NCBI RefSeq assembly: GCF_016765585.1
Contig: NZ_JAESWC010000018.1
Span: 124,001 to 188,000, forward strand
Length of the DNA: 64,000 bases
Source: Clostridium rhizosphaerae
GTDB taxonomy: Bacteria > Bacillota > Clostridia > Clostridiales > Clostridiaceae
Direction: 5' to 3'
The notes under the pieces: generated by a model
Told to the model about the DNA's origin: nothing
What the model saw: the letters and a program-made list of their open reading frames with translations, nothing else
Database searches by the model: none
Shown: one piece after another, positions 1 through 7,523 of the stretch
Position numbering within the stretch: the first letter of the stretch is position 1
Layout: the number at the start of each line of letters is the position of its first letter
Made by a program: the position numbers and the translations under genes

Positions 1-18
1 GTTTCGATAACTCAGCAT
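1..18 (-). CDS. Start of a gene cut by the window edge
   Basis: An ATG on the minus strand at 16-18 lies five bases after a run of six G, which is a strong ribosome binding site. Only six codons (M-L-S-Y-R-N) remain before the window ends, so the product cannot be identified. The start signal is the only support. Confidence 0.3.
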
Positions 19-136
19 TTTTACCCCCCATTTTTAAAGTACTAAGATTTATTGTTATTTGTAGTCTTACCGCTGTATTTGAGTTAAAGTTTTTGTTGAT
101 TATCTTAACTGGTTCAGCATTTAAGAATATTAAGGT

Positions 137-621
137 TTATTTAGTAAAATCACCGCTCTGTCCAAAATGTGTTAAATTACTTACTCCATTAACATACCCT
201 TCTATTTCATATTGAGGTCGATTACTGTCTATTTTCATGTTGTCATAGTCTTCACTTGGTATAAAAACATTTAAAGTTATTTCTTCATTCGGTTTAATAT
301 CTATTTTATTACCTGTTGCTTCAACTTTGAACTTATCATCATTATCCCACTCTCACCTTGTTTTATAGGATAACTTAAATAAACAGAGTTTTGTTTAATT
401 AAATATTTACTCGTATTTTTTAATACAAGTGTATAGGCAGTGCCTGATGGCATTCTTTGTGTATTAGTAACATGAATATCAATGAAAGTGGAATCCTTGG
501 AAAAGTCCACTTTAGTAATTTCTTTTCCATTTGAATCTCTTCCTAAAATAAATCCACCCCATGCTGACAAAATTATTAAAGCTCCAAATAAAGTTATTAT
601 CATTAACTTTTTTAAATTCAT
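137..621 (-). pseudogene. Frameshifted small exported or membrane-anchored protein
   Basis: The N-terminus (MNLKKLMIITLFGALIILSA) is a hydrophobic signal peptide or membrane anchor. It is followed by a beta-rich stretch with TAYTLVLKNTSKYLI. I take the second in-frame ATG (619-621), because GGGGA sits six bases before it. The frame closes early at 301-303. The next frame carries on with DNDDKFKVEATGNKIDIKPN and ends SGDFTK at 137-139. One extra G in the GGG run at 346-348 would join the two parts into about 160 residues. It looks like an extracytoplasmic protein of unknown function. I cannot tell a real mutation from a sequencing error. Confidence 0.6.
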
Positions 622-765
622 AAACATTCCCCATTTCTTCTAAGTTGCATTAATAGTTTGCATTTCTTTACCATTGCGGATTATTAAATAAATTAAAAAC
701 CTTCAGCAGTCTCTTTGCTTCATCAAAGTTACATCTAACCTTTATATAGATTATAAGCCATAAAT

Positions 766-981
766 TTACATAACGCTACATAAAAAAAGTCCACCTGCCA
801 AGGCGGACATCAACATTTTGTTAGATATAGTTTTAGCCATTATATCCTCAATAAAGTATAATATATTTACATTTTCTCGGCCATGTTTGAAGGCTGCTCT
901 GTTATCAATTGGAATATCTGAACATAAGACTTCAATACCATAAAAAAGGTTTCTAAGATGTCTAATAAAAAGTCCAACTAG
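766..981 (-). pseudogene. Start-less coding remnant, origin unknown
   Basis: One minus-strand frame stays open for about 70 codons but has no start codon after the preceding stop. Its translation looks like real protein (GIEVLCSDIPIDNRAAFKHG, then NILYFIEDIMAKTI). An internal ATG at 838-840 with TGAGGA before it could start a 24-residue peptide ending LAGGLFLCSVM. I do not recognise the family. The fragment begins right beside the inverted repeat at 976-1023, which fits a truncated gene left by a rearrangement. The rest of the 438 bases between genes shows nothing else. Confidence 0.35.
782..808 (-). terminator. Hairpin followed by seven T
   Basis: Read on the minus strand, GTCCGCCT and AGGTGGAC form a stem with one mismatch around a TGGC loop, directly followed by TTTTTTT. 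This is the layout of an intrinsic terminator. It lies inside the coding remnant, so it may be part of old coding sequence or may end transcripts coming from the upstream flavoprotein gene. Confidence 0.45.
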
Positions 982-1023
982 TTAACTAGATTTATATTTA
1001 TCTATATTTCTAGTTAACTAGTT
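976..1023 (-). terminator. 15-bp inverted repeat after the flavoprotein gene
   Basis: AACTAGTTAACTAGA at 976-990 is exactly repeated in reverse at 1009-1023, with an 18-base loop. On the minus strand it is followed by GGACTTTTTATT. It lies 37 bases past the stop of the flavoprotein gene and probably ends that operon. Each arm holds the self-palindromic 12-mer CTAGTTAACTAG, which also forms the core of the palindrome at 39670-39701, so it may instead be a protein-binding site. Confidence 0.5.
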
Positions 1024-1059
1024 TATAATATAAAAAGAAATTCTATTCTACATTTTCAT

Positions 1060-2337
1060 TTAAACTAATTTCTGAGATAAAATGTCAGTCAAATTTAGTT
1101 TATCAACTCTAGTTCGTATTTCTACTGAATCAGTAGTATAAAGACCTAAAGATTTCATTCTTTCAAAATATTCTGCTCCAGCAAAGGTATATCTGTTTCT
1201 TCTTCCTTCCCTTGTCATCATCTTATAGTTTGCATAGGAAATTATATCTCCTATAGCTAAGCTCTTTGGAAGTATCAAAAGAGGCATACCAAGCGCACCT
1301 CTGACAGCATTATGCCCTGCCAAAGCTCCAGTGCAGATAGCTTCTGTGTGACCTACAAAAAGTCCTCCCTTTTCGCCTGCACAGAATAAATTTTCAAGCC
1401 CTTTAACCTTCATGTCATCAGTTCTTGGTGCAACAGAGAGATATCTTATTGAGTTTCCCTTGCCCCCTGCATAAGGATCTACATATTTTGCCTTTTCAAG
1501 ACCTGGTATCTTCCTAAGTTTTTCAAGTACATAATAGGAAGTCATAAGCTTTGCGTGTCCAGTATCTAGAAGAACTATATTTTCTGCAAATTCTTTAAGA
1601 GCATACTGCTGACAAACCTTTAGTTTAAGTTTATCTAAATTTACATCTTCAGGAGGCACCTTTAAAACAACTACACCTTTTTCATCCAGCTCCTTAACTA
1701 TTTCTTCCGAGAGGCTTTCCTTTGCCAGCTTGCAGGAACCGCTCATCGCACCGTAGGAATCATCATCTCTCTCTCCCTGCAAATCTTCAACACCCGCCCT
1801 GCTGCTTAAACTTACTCTCGGTCCAAAAGCAGGACACCTGAGAGCGCACATTGAACATCCATTTCCATATCTTAAACAGTTTCCCATAGGTCCCGTGGAT
1901 CCGGTAGTTTCGATAAACACATCTCCTTCTATATGAGAGCCATCTGAAAGATATATTCCTTTTATTTTATTATTTTCTTTTTCAACATCTATAACTCTTG
2001 CAATAGTCCTAACTTCTATACCCATATTTATTAAATATTCTTTTACATCCGGTTCTATTTTATTAACGTCATATAGCCATGCATGTTTATGCCCAGGAAA
2101 ATCTATGTTTTTATGCCTGCTGTTTTTATCAGTTATATTAATAAGATCTCCTCCGCCTATGGCTATCAATTCTTCTGCTGCGGTGTACCTTCCATTATTT
2201 CTCATTATTCCGCCAACATTCCCAAGTCCTAAAAGCATGTCAGTTTTTTCAAACAAGCTTACTTGAGCACCAGCTTTTTTTGCAGTAATTGCAGCAGCAC
2301 AACCAGACCAGCCGCCTCCAATAACTATTACCTTCAT
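1060..2337 (-). CDS. FAD-dependent oxidoreductase with a cysteine cluster
   Basis: This 425-residue protein opens with an FAD-binding Rossmann motif (VIGGGWSGCAAAI, residues 5-17) followed by an acidic strand end (LFEK). A later GLENLFCAGEKGG stretch, about residue 316, matches the second FAD contact of GidA/succinate-dehydrogenase-like flavoproteins. Cysteines at 154, 161, 164 and 168 (NCLRYGNGCSMCALRCP) have the CxxCxxxCP spacing of an iron-sulfur site. The next gene upstream in the operon (27 bp away) encodes a PyrK-like electron-transfer protein, so the two probably form one redox enzyme. The substrate is unknown. Flavoprotein assignment is firm; the cluster is inferred. Confidence 0.8.
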   Translation of the reverse strand: MKVIVIGGGWSGCAAAITAKKAGAQVSLFEKTDMLLGLGNVGGIMRNNGRYTAAEELIAIGGGDLINITDKNSRHKNIDFPGHKHAWLYDVNKIEPDVKEYLINMGIEVRTIARVIDVEKENNKIKGIYLSDGSHIEGDVFIETTGSTGPMGNCLRYGNGCSMCALRCPAFGPRVSLSSRAGVEDLQGERDDDSYGAMSGSCKLAKESLSEEIVKELDEKGVVVLKVPPEDVNLDKLKLKVCQQYALKEFAENIVLLDTGHAKLMTSYYVLEKLRKIPGLEKAKYVDPYAGGKGNSIRYLSVAPRTDDMKVKGLENLFCAGEKGGLFVGHTEAICTGALAGHNAVRGALGMPLLILPKSLAIGDIISYANYKMMTREGRRNRYTFAGAEYFERMKSLGLYTTDSVEIRTRVDKLNLTDILSQKLV

Positions 2338-2364
2338 TTTACCCCTCCAAATCCATAATTTTGC

Positions 2365-3348
2365 CTATATTAATCTTCTTCCTTCAAATAAATATTTAGG
2401 TTCTATCTGTACCTTGCATAATTTTTTAACTTTATGTCCCTTATATCTTGTTGAACATGCACCGCAAACTCCTTCTCCACAGCACATCTTAGAATTATTG
2501 CAGCAGGAAAAGTCCACCTTGTTTCCTATAAAATCAAGGACCTTATAATTTAGTATGTCAGGTCCTGAACAGTGTATTAAATTTATAGTCTCATTGTCCA
2601 TAATATTATTTATTATATTCTTAAGCTCTTCAGATAGCCCTCCAGACTGAAGAGTATTGCACTCTATAACTCTGCAGTTGCAAAGCTCTAGATATTTTTG
2701 TATGAAAATATTTTTGTAATTTGCCTTATCCATTATAACTATTACTTTATTTCCATTAGAGTATAATTTTTTAAGCACAGGAACCATAGGTGCTTGACCG
2801 ATTCCACGAGTAATTATTACAGAAGTACCTTCTTTACTTTTATAAATATTTCTTAAGCCTAAATCGCCATTCCAGTAAGGTCCTCTTACTAATATGCTGT
2901 CTCCATCATTTAATAAATTAAGACTTTTTGTTTTTATACCCTTTAATTCAATACCAACTATAAGTAAATTCTCATCTATATCTGTATCCATTATGGAAAT
3001 AGGAGCATCATAAAACTGTGAGGTTTTTGAGTTTCTCAAAAAAACATAACTTCCTGGATGAACTAAATTCTTAACTAGTTCGTGTGGAGCTGAAATAGTA
3101 AGCACTATAAGTCTCTTTTCCAAAGTTTCTTTTTTTATAATTTTGCAGCTAAATATCTTTCTTGTCTTTTTAGCTTTTCCGCCATTCCATATGAATTCCT
3201 GATATATACACACTCCCTTCCAATTTATACAGTCACAAAAGTTTTTACCTGAAAGCTGAGAGCAAAGTATACAGTCACCTGTCTCCGCTAAATGACATGG
3301 ACAAAACTCCGTTCCTGCATCTATACAATCTCTTATCTCATAGTTCAC
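2365..3348 (-). CDS. PyrK-like FAD/NAD-binding electron-transfer protein
   Basis: The protein resembles the electron-transfer subunit of dihydroorotate dehydrogenase. The middle has a ferredoxin-reductase fold, with HPGSYVFLRN for flavin binding and IITRGIGQAPMVPVLKKL for the nucleotide. The C-terminus has CCGEGVCGAC, then 12 residues, then C, which is the 2Fe-2S pattern of PyrK. The first 45 residues carry eight further cysteines (CPCHL, CILC, CDC), absent from ordinary PyrK. I start at GTG 3346-3348 because AGGGGG lies seven bases upstream; an in-frame ATG at 3393 is possible. It precedes and probably serves the flavoprotein gene. No pyrD lies nearby, so a pyrimidine role is unlikely. Confidence 0.75.
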   Translation of the reverse strand: MNYEIRDCIDAGTEFCPCHLAETGDCILCSQLSGKNFCDCINWKGVCIYQEFIWNGGKAKKTRKIFSCKIIKKETLEKRLIVLTISAPHELVKNLVHPGSYVFLRNSKTSQFYDAPISIMDTDIDENLLIVGIELKGIKTKSLNLLNDGDSILVRGPYWNGDLGLRNIYKSKEGTSVIITRGIGQAPMVPVLKKLYSNGNKVIVIMDKANYKNIFIQKYLELCNCRVIECNTLQSGGLSEELKNIINNIMDNETINLIHCSGPDILNYKVLDFIGNKVDFSCCNNSKMCCGEGVCGACSTRYKGHKVKKLCKVQIEPKYLFEGRRLI

Positions 3349-3511
3349 CTTAAGACCCCCTAAAAAAGTATTAAAAAAAATGAGTTCATGCAAAATCTCT
3401 CTACTACTAAGGTATTTATAACATGTTAAATTGTTACTAAAATATCAAAATTTAAAATAAAACCTTAATTCGATAAATTATTTATCTTAATACTAAGGAT
3501 TAAAATCAAAA

Positions 3512-3617
3512 GGACTGCTTTCAAAATAGTATAAACCTACCGCTTGTTATTTGAACTCTGCGAAACTTTGTATGAATTCAAATAACACGCTGGTTTTTTT
3601 ATTTTGAGAGCAGCCCC
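3512..3617. repeat. Nested inverted-repeat element, MITE-like
   Basis: Outer arms GGACTGCTTTCAAAAT (3512-3527) and ATTTTGAGAGCAGCCCC (3601-3617) are imperfect inverted repeats. Inside them, GTTATTTGAA (3546-3555) and TTCAAATAAC (3577-3586) form a second stem, followed on the plus strand by TGGTTTTTTT. The outer ends resemble the GGGGCTGTCTCAAAA-type ends seen on some clostridial insertion sequences. No coding sequence is inside. It fills most of the gap between the carboxypeptidase and redox genes and may be a non-autonomous element; it could also act as a terminator. Confidence 0.5.
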
Positions 3618-3624
3618 GTATTTA

Positions 3625-4734
3625 TTATTTAAACTTAAACCATCTCTTTATAAAGCTTTCTTTACCCGCATTATTATTAGCAATTAATGCCTTGGAAAAT
3701 ATTTTTTTGTCATTTTCATAAATTTCAACACTTCCTGCTTTATCTCCCTTTTTAATCGGCAGAATTGTATTGCTGTTTGGCGTTAAAATCTTAGCTTCAT
3801 ATTTGTTTTTCTCCGTAACAGGTACTATTATGTCTTCCTCTGCAGTAAGTTCAACTTTACTGCCCTTTTTTCCTACATTAAGCTCCCCAACAATTTCGCC
3901 CTTTGAAAAAAACTTTTTAAACTCATAGTTTTTATCAACAAAGTCGTTTATTTTCTTAGTTTCTTTCCATCTTTCATTTGAGTTTAATATCACAATTACT
4001 ACATCATTATCTTTTATATTAACTGAAGTTACAAGGCATTTTCCCGCTTTTCCTGTAAAACCTGTCTTAACTCCTGTTGCATTTGGAAGCTGCCATAATA
4101 TTTTGTTTATGTTGTGAAAGTCTCTGGTAAATCCTAAATCTTCCTTATCAATATCCTTAGTCTGAACTATATCATTAAATAATTTGTTTTCTCTAGCCTT
4201 TGCAGTTATAAGTGCCAGGTCATAGGCTGTAGTATAGTGATTGTCACTGTCTAAACCATGAGGAGACTCAAAATGTGTACTGCATAGTCCAATTTGAACA
4301 GCATATTCATTCATAAGCTTTACAAATTCCTCAACGCTGCCAGCTATACCTTCTGAAATTGCAATAGCAGCATCATTTCCTGATCTAAGCATAAGTCCAT
4401 ATATAAGTTCTCTTAAAGGTACAAGCTCCCCTTTTTTATAACCTACAGTTGAACCTCTTATAGCTGCTGCCTTACTGGATATCTCGATTTTTTTATCCAA
4501 ATCTCCATATTTTATTGCTACCAGTGCTGTCATTATTTTTGTTGTACTTGCCATCGGAATTACATCTTGAGCATTTTGCTCAAAAAGAACAACCTTTGTT
4601 TTACTGTCTATGGCTATTGCAGCTCTTGCATTAACTCGAAGTGGAGAAGCACTTACCTTAATACTAAATATATTAAAAACAAATAATAAAGCAAGAATTG
4701 AAGTTGTTGTTGCTTTATAAAATTTCACCCTCAT
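3625..4734 (-). CDS. D-alanyl-D-alanine carboxypeptidase (S11 family)
   Basis: A 369-residue exported penicillin-binding protein that trims the terminal D-Ala from peptidoglycan stem peptides. It has a signal peptide (residues 1-30) and the three serine-enzyme motifs: STTK at 63-66 with the nucleophile Ser63, SGN at 118-120, and KTG at 223-225. A beta-rich PBP5-type C-terminal domain follows, ending in a basic KRWFKFK that may touch the membrane. The start is ATG 4732-4734 with GAGGTG before it; a TTG just upstream is poorly placed. It is a single gene between two repeat elements and a paralogue of the 7524-8693 gene. Confidence 0.92.
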   Translation of the reverse strand: MRVKFYKATTTSILALLFVFNIFSIKVSASPLRVNARAAIAIDSKTKVVLFEQNAQDVIPMASTTKIMTALVAIKYGDLDKKIEISSKAAAIRGSTVGYKKGELVPLRELIYGLMLRSGNDAAIAISEGIAGSVEEFVKLMNEYAVQIGLCSTHFESPHGLDSDNHYTTAYDLALITAKARENKLFNDIVQTKDIDKEDLGFTRDFHNINKILWQLPNATGVKTGFTGKAGKCLVTSVNIKDNDVVIVILNSNERWKETKKINDFVDKNYEFKKFFSKGEIVGELNVGKKGSKVELTAEEDIIVPVTEKNKYEAKILTPNSNTILPIKKGDKAGSVEIYENDKKIFSKALIANNNAGKESFIKRWFKFK

Positions 4735-4767
4735 CAAATCACCTCTATATTAAAAATCTCTTATTTT

Positions 4768-4830
4768 ATATATACAATGCAAAAGTTCTAATACATTAAT
4801 GATGTAAGAACTTTATTGCATTGTATATAT
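4768..4830. repeat. Palindromic repeat family, copy 1
   Basis: ATATATACAATGCAAAAGTT is mirrored by AACTTTATTGCATTGTATATAT, and the centre (TACATTAATGATGTA) also pairs, so the whole 63 bases can fold into one hairpin with a two-base bulge. The same sequence recurs at 5525-5586 and 20951-21055. It lies between divergent genes and is not followed by a T tract. Confidence 0.75.
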
Positions 4831-4922
4831 CTATTGCTACTACTTATTTTTTCACTTTTATTTTTAATTACTCATAAAAATTTTCCCAAAAGCTATCAAA
4901 AACTCTAACAATGTAAAGTACC

Positions 4923-4953
4923 GCTTATAAAATATTTTCCATTGGTTATACTA
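4923..4953 (+). promoter_or_regulatory. Sigma-F-like promoter for DUF2953-ytfJ
   Basis: GCTTA at 4923-4927 and GGTTATACTA at 4944-4953 are 16 bases apart. They match the B. subtilis sigma-F pattern GYWTA / GGNRANANTW at 14 of the 15 listed positions, with a spacer one base longer than usual. YtfJ is known as a forespore gene in B. subtilis, which supports the reading. A sigma-G use is also possible. Confidence 0.45.
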
Positions 4954-4981
4954 ATTTATATATTAATTGGAGGAACTTTGC

Positions 4982-5524
4982 ATGAAATGGTATGTACTTT
5001 CATTTTTGTTTATTATATTGTTGCTTTTACCTCTGCCAATAAAAATAAAGCTCAGCTATTGCAATAATTGTCTAAAATTTTATATATATAAATTTGAAAT
5101 TAATTTATTTAAGAAAAAAAAGAAGGATGAAAAAAAGGAAAATATAAAGAGAAAAAAAATAACTTCCAAAATGAAGTTAACTGTTTCAGATATACTTTTA
5201 ATTATAAGGAATATAAACAAAATTAAATTTAAGCCTATACTAAAGTTAAATATTCTTCTAAATTATGGACTTGCTGATGCAGCAGTTACAGGTATTTTCT
5301 ACGGCATTATATCCTATTTTATTTCCTCACTCTTTAATTTTTTAGCTGTTCCCCTTAAAATAAAAAAATATAAATCTGCAATAAATCCTGATTTTAACAA
5401 TTTTAAATTAGAAGCAAAAATAGAAAGTATAATTTATATAAGTTTAGCTAAAATTATGTATATGGGATTTATTATTATAAAATCCTTTATACAAATAAAA
5501 GCGTTACATAAGAAAAAACAATAA
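4982..5524 (+). CDS. DUF2953 membrane protein (YtfI-like)
   Basis: A 180-residue protein with an N-terminal membrane segment (YVLSFLFIILLLLPLPI), a lysine-rich cytosolic stretch (KKKKKDEKKENIKRKK), then the DUF2953 core with LNYGLADAAVTGIFYGII and a hydrophobic tail. It resembles B. subtilis YtfI, the usual partner of YtfJ. The start is ATG 4982 because TTGGAGGAAC sits just before it. It is cotranscribed with ytfJ but separated from it by repeat copy 2. Its molecular role is unknown; a sporulation or germination role is inferred from the neighbour and the sigma-F-like promoter. Confidence 0.75.
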   Translation: MKWYVLSFLFIILLLLPLPIKIKLSYCNNCLKFYIYKFEINLFKKKKKDEKKENIKRKKITSKMKLTVSDILLIIRNINKIKFKPILKLNILLNYGLADAAVTGIFYGIISYFISSLFNFLAVPLKIKKYKSAINPDFNNFKLEAKIESIIYISLAKIMYMGFIIIKSFIQIKALHKKKQ

Positions 5525-5586
5525 ATATGTACAATGCAAAAGTTCTAATACATTAATGTAACAACTTTATTGCATTATATATACAT
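5525..5586. repeat. Palindromic repeat family, copy 2
   Basis: It starts immediately after the stop codon of the DUF2953 gene and shares TACAATGCAAAAGTTCTAAT and CTTTATTGCATT with copies 1 and 3. The centre is slightly shorter (CATTAATGTAACAA). The hairpin lies inside the DUF2953-ytfJ transcript, so it could affect RNA stability or ytfJ expression. Confidence 0.75.
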
Positions 5587-5614
5587 AAAATATATGAATG
5601 GAGGAACTTATATT

Positions 5615-6031
5615 ATGGATGGTCATCCTATTGATAATTTAATGAAAACAACAATGGAACATATTAAAGAAATGGTAGATGTCAATACAATAGTTGGAGA
5701 TATAATAGAATCCAAAGACGGCTCTATGATTATACCTATATCTAAAGTTTCCTTTGGTTTTGCTTCAGGTGGAAGTGAATTTAATCTTGGCGACCCTAAG
5801 GAAGACAAAATTAAATACCCCTTTGGGGGCGGCTCTGGAGCTGGAGTTACAGTAAAACCTATGGCTTTTCTAGTAATAAAAAACGAGTCTGTTAAGCTTC
5901 TTCCTGTAGAATATGAGAGTTCTGTAGATAAAGCAATCGACTCTATACCTCAAATTTTTGAAATGATAAAAAGCTTGACAAACAAGTCAAAAGATACGAA
6001 AACTTGCTGTGAAACTGAAACAAAGGAATAA
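5615..6031 (+). CDS. ytfJ: YtfJ/GerW family sporulation protein
   Basis: A 138-residue protein with the family core DVNTIVGDIIESKDGSMIIP, followed by SKVSFGFASGGSEF and a glycine-rich GGGSGAGVTVKPMAFLVIK. In B. subtilis the homologue is made in the forespore and is needed for normal spore germination with L-alanine. The ATG at 5615 matches the family start (MDGHPIDNLMKTTMEHIKEM) and has GGAGG ten bases upstream; the earlier in-frame ATG at 5570 lies inside the repeat. The C-terminal ETETKE is encoded by one arm of the shared terminator with scpB. Confidence 0.9.
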   Translation: MDGHPIDNLMKTTMEHIKEMVDVNTIVGDIIESKDGSMIIPISKVSFGFASGGSEFNLGDPKEDKIKYPFGGGSGAGVTVKPMAFLVIKNESVKLLPVEYESSVDKAIDSIPQIFEMIKSLTNKSKDTKTCCETETKE

Positions 6032-6057
6032 TTTTTATTCCTTTGTTTCAGTTTCAC
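6009..6057. terminator. Bidirectional terminator containing both stop codons
   Basis: A perfect 23-bp inverted repeat (6009-6031 and 6035-6057) has a three-base TTT loop. The ytfJ stop is 6029-6031 and the scpB stop is 6035-6037, so each arm is the end of one gene. Both proteins consequently end in ETETKE. It can end transcription from both sides. Confidence 0.85.
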
Positions 6058-6646
6058 TCTTATTTTCTTCTATTTCAATATCTTCCTCTTTTAATATTTC
6101 TTCTAAAGAAGGCATCTGCTTTAAATTTTCAAGCCCAAAGTATAATAAAAACTTTTCAGTAGTTGAGTAAAGTATAGGTCTTCCCGCTACTTCCATTCTC
6201 CCTGCTTCTTTTATAAGACCTTTATCAAGTAGTGTTAATACAGCCCTGTCGCTTTTTACTCCTCTGATTTCATCTATGCTCACCCTTGTTATTGGCTGCT
6301 TGTATGCAATAATAGCCAAAGTTTCTAATGAGGCTTGAGATAAAGACTGCCTTGTATTTGTTTTTAACAATTTTTGAATATAATCACTGTTTTGCGGCTT
6401 GCTCACTAGCTGATATTCATCATTTATACTAATAAGCATAATCCCCCTGTCTTCTCCTTCATACTTTCTCTGAAGCTCAAAAATAAGCTCTTTTGTACTA
6501 TCCATATCCTGCTCGATTATATTGCTTATTTCCCTTAGTTTTAAAGGCTCACCACTTACAAAAAGTAAAGCCTCAATCACTGAGAAATACAGTTTCTTTC
6601 TTGAAAACTCATTTATTTCAATTTGATTCATGTTCATCTTCGTCAT
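6035..6646 (-). CDS. scpB: Segregation and condensation protein B
   Basis: ScpB is the winged-helix kleisin partner of the SMC condensin that compacts and segregates chromosomes. The 203-residue protein has the expected IEALLFVSGEPLKLREISNI start, the conserved LSQASLETLAIIAYKQPITR stretch and the GRPILYSTTEKFLLYFGL end, at normal family length. It overlaps the end of scpA by 29 bases, so translation is probably coupled. The start is uncertain: ATG 6646, 6637 and 6631 are close together and none has a clear ribosome binding site. The last residues come from the shared terminator. Confidence 0.93.
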   Translation of the reverse strand: MTKMNMNQIEINEFSRKKLYFSVIEALLFVSGEPLKLREISNIIEQDMDSTKELIFELQRKYEGEDRGIMLISINDEYQLVSKPQNSDYIQKLLKTNTRQSLSQASLETLAIIAYKQPITRVSIDEIRGVKSDRAVLTLLDKGLIKEAGRMEVAGRPILYSTTEKFLLYFGLENLKQMPSLEEILKEEDIEIEENKSETETKE

Positions 6647-7391
6647 TAGTATCTACCCTCTCTAAATAAATTTCCGTAAAGTTATTTTCTTGCACAGCTT
6701 TTATATTTTTAAGTTTTATGAGCTCTAATAATGCTAGAAAGGTTACTACAACCTCCATTTTGTTTGTGCACTCTCCAATGAATTTTGAAAAATATATGCT
6801 TTTAAAAGACATCATTCTACTAGATATATACTCCATCTTGTCCTCAATTTTATATGCATCAACTGGAATTTCTCTTTGTACTATATTTTCCTTGTTCATC
6901 TTATTATAATAGTTATTTATTAGATCATTAAATAAATTGTAAAGCTGGAGCATAGTTACTCCTTTTAAAATATCTAAAGAATCTATTTGCTTGTTCTTCT
7001 CTTCAATGATTTCAGGCTTTTTAGTATAAACTGTTCCATAGCTCAGTTCTAAGTTTTTTAGATATTTAGCAACATTTTTAAATTTCTTATATTCAATCAG
7101 CTTATTAACAAGTTCTTTTCTAGGATCCTTCTCTTCATCTGCTGAAACTTCATCCTCTGAAATATTCGGAAGCAGCATTTTTGATTTAATCTCTAAAAGG
7201 GTAGCTGCTATTAAGACAAATTCAGAGGTAATTTCCAAATCAAACTCTTTCATTTGCTGCAGATACTGTAGATATTGATTAGTTATATCATAAATTTTAA
7301 TATCATAAATATCCATTTCGTTCTTTTTAATTAAATGAAGCAGAAAATCAAAAGGACCTTCAAAATTATCTATCTTTATGTTCAATGACAT
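6618..7391 (-). CDS. scpA: Segregation and condensation protein A
   Basis: ScpA is the kleisin that bridges the SMC heads. The 257-residue protein begins with the family signature FEGPFDFLLHLIKKNEMDIY, followed by EFVLIAATLLEIKSKMLLP, and ends with a winged-helix part (VVVTFLALLELIKLKNIKAV). A GGGAG ribosome binding site lies before ATG 7391. It heads the scpA-scpB operon; smc is not in this window. Confidence 0.94.
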   Translation of the reverse strand: MSLNIKIDNFEGPFDFLLHLIKKNEMDIYDIKIYDITNQYLQYLQQMKEFDLEITSEFVLIAATLLEIKSKMLLPNISEDEVSADEEKDPRKELVNKLIEYKKFKNVAKYLKNLELSYGTVYTKKPEIIEEKNKQIDSLDILKGVTMLQLYNLFNDLINNYYNKMNKENIVQREIPVDAYKIEDKMEYISSRMMSFKSIYFSKFIGECTNKMEVVVTFLALLELIKLKNIKAVQENNFTEIYLERVDTNDEDEHESN

Positions 7392-7470
7392 TTATATCTC
7401 TCCCAAATTTATATAATACTCTTATTTGTATTTTAAATTGTTTTTGTGAATAATACAAACATATTATTAA

Positions 7471-7515
7471 AAAACAGCCCTTAGTTCACATTATTAATCG
7501 ACTAAGAGCTGTTTT
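7471..7515 (-). terminator. Terminator after dacF
   Basis: On the minus strand AAAACAGCTCTTAGTC pairs with AACTAAGGGCTGTTTT and is followed by TTAATAA. It lies eight bases beyond the stop of the carboxypeptidase gene. Confidence 0.75.
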
Positions 7516-7523
7516 CTAATTAT

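Noticed and set aside
1-136. Open frame continuing past the stop at 137-139 toward the window edge
   Set aside because: It reads like protein for about 40 codons, but has no start and competes with a well-placed new gene start at 18, so it is not listed as a gene.
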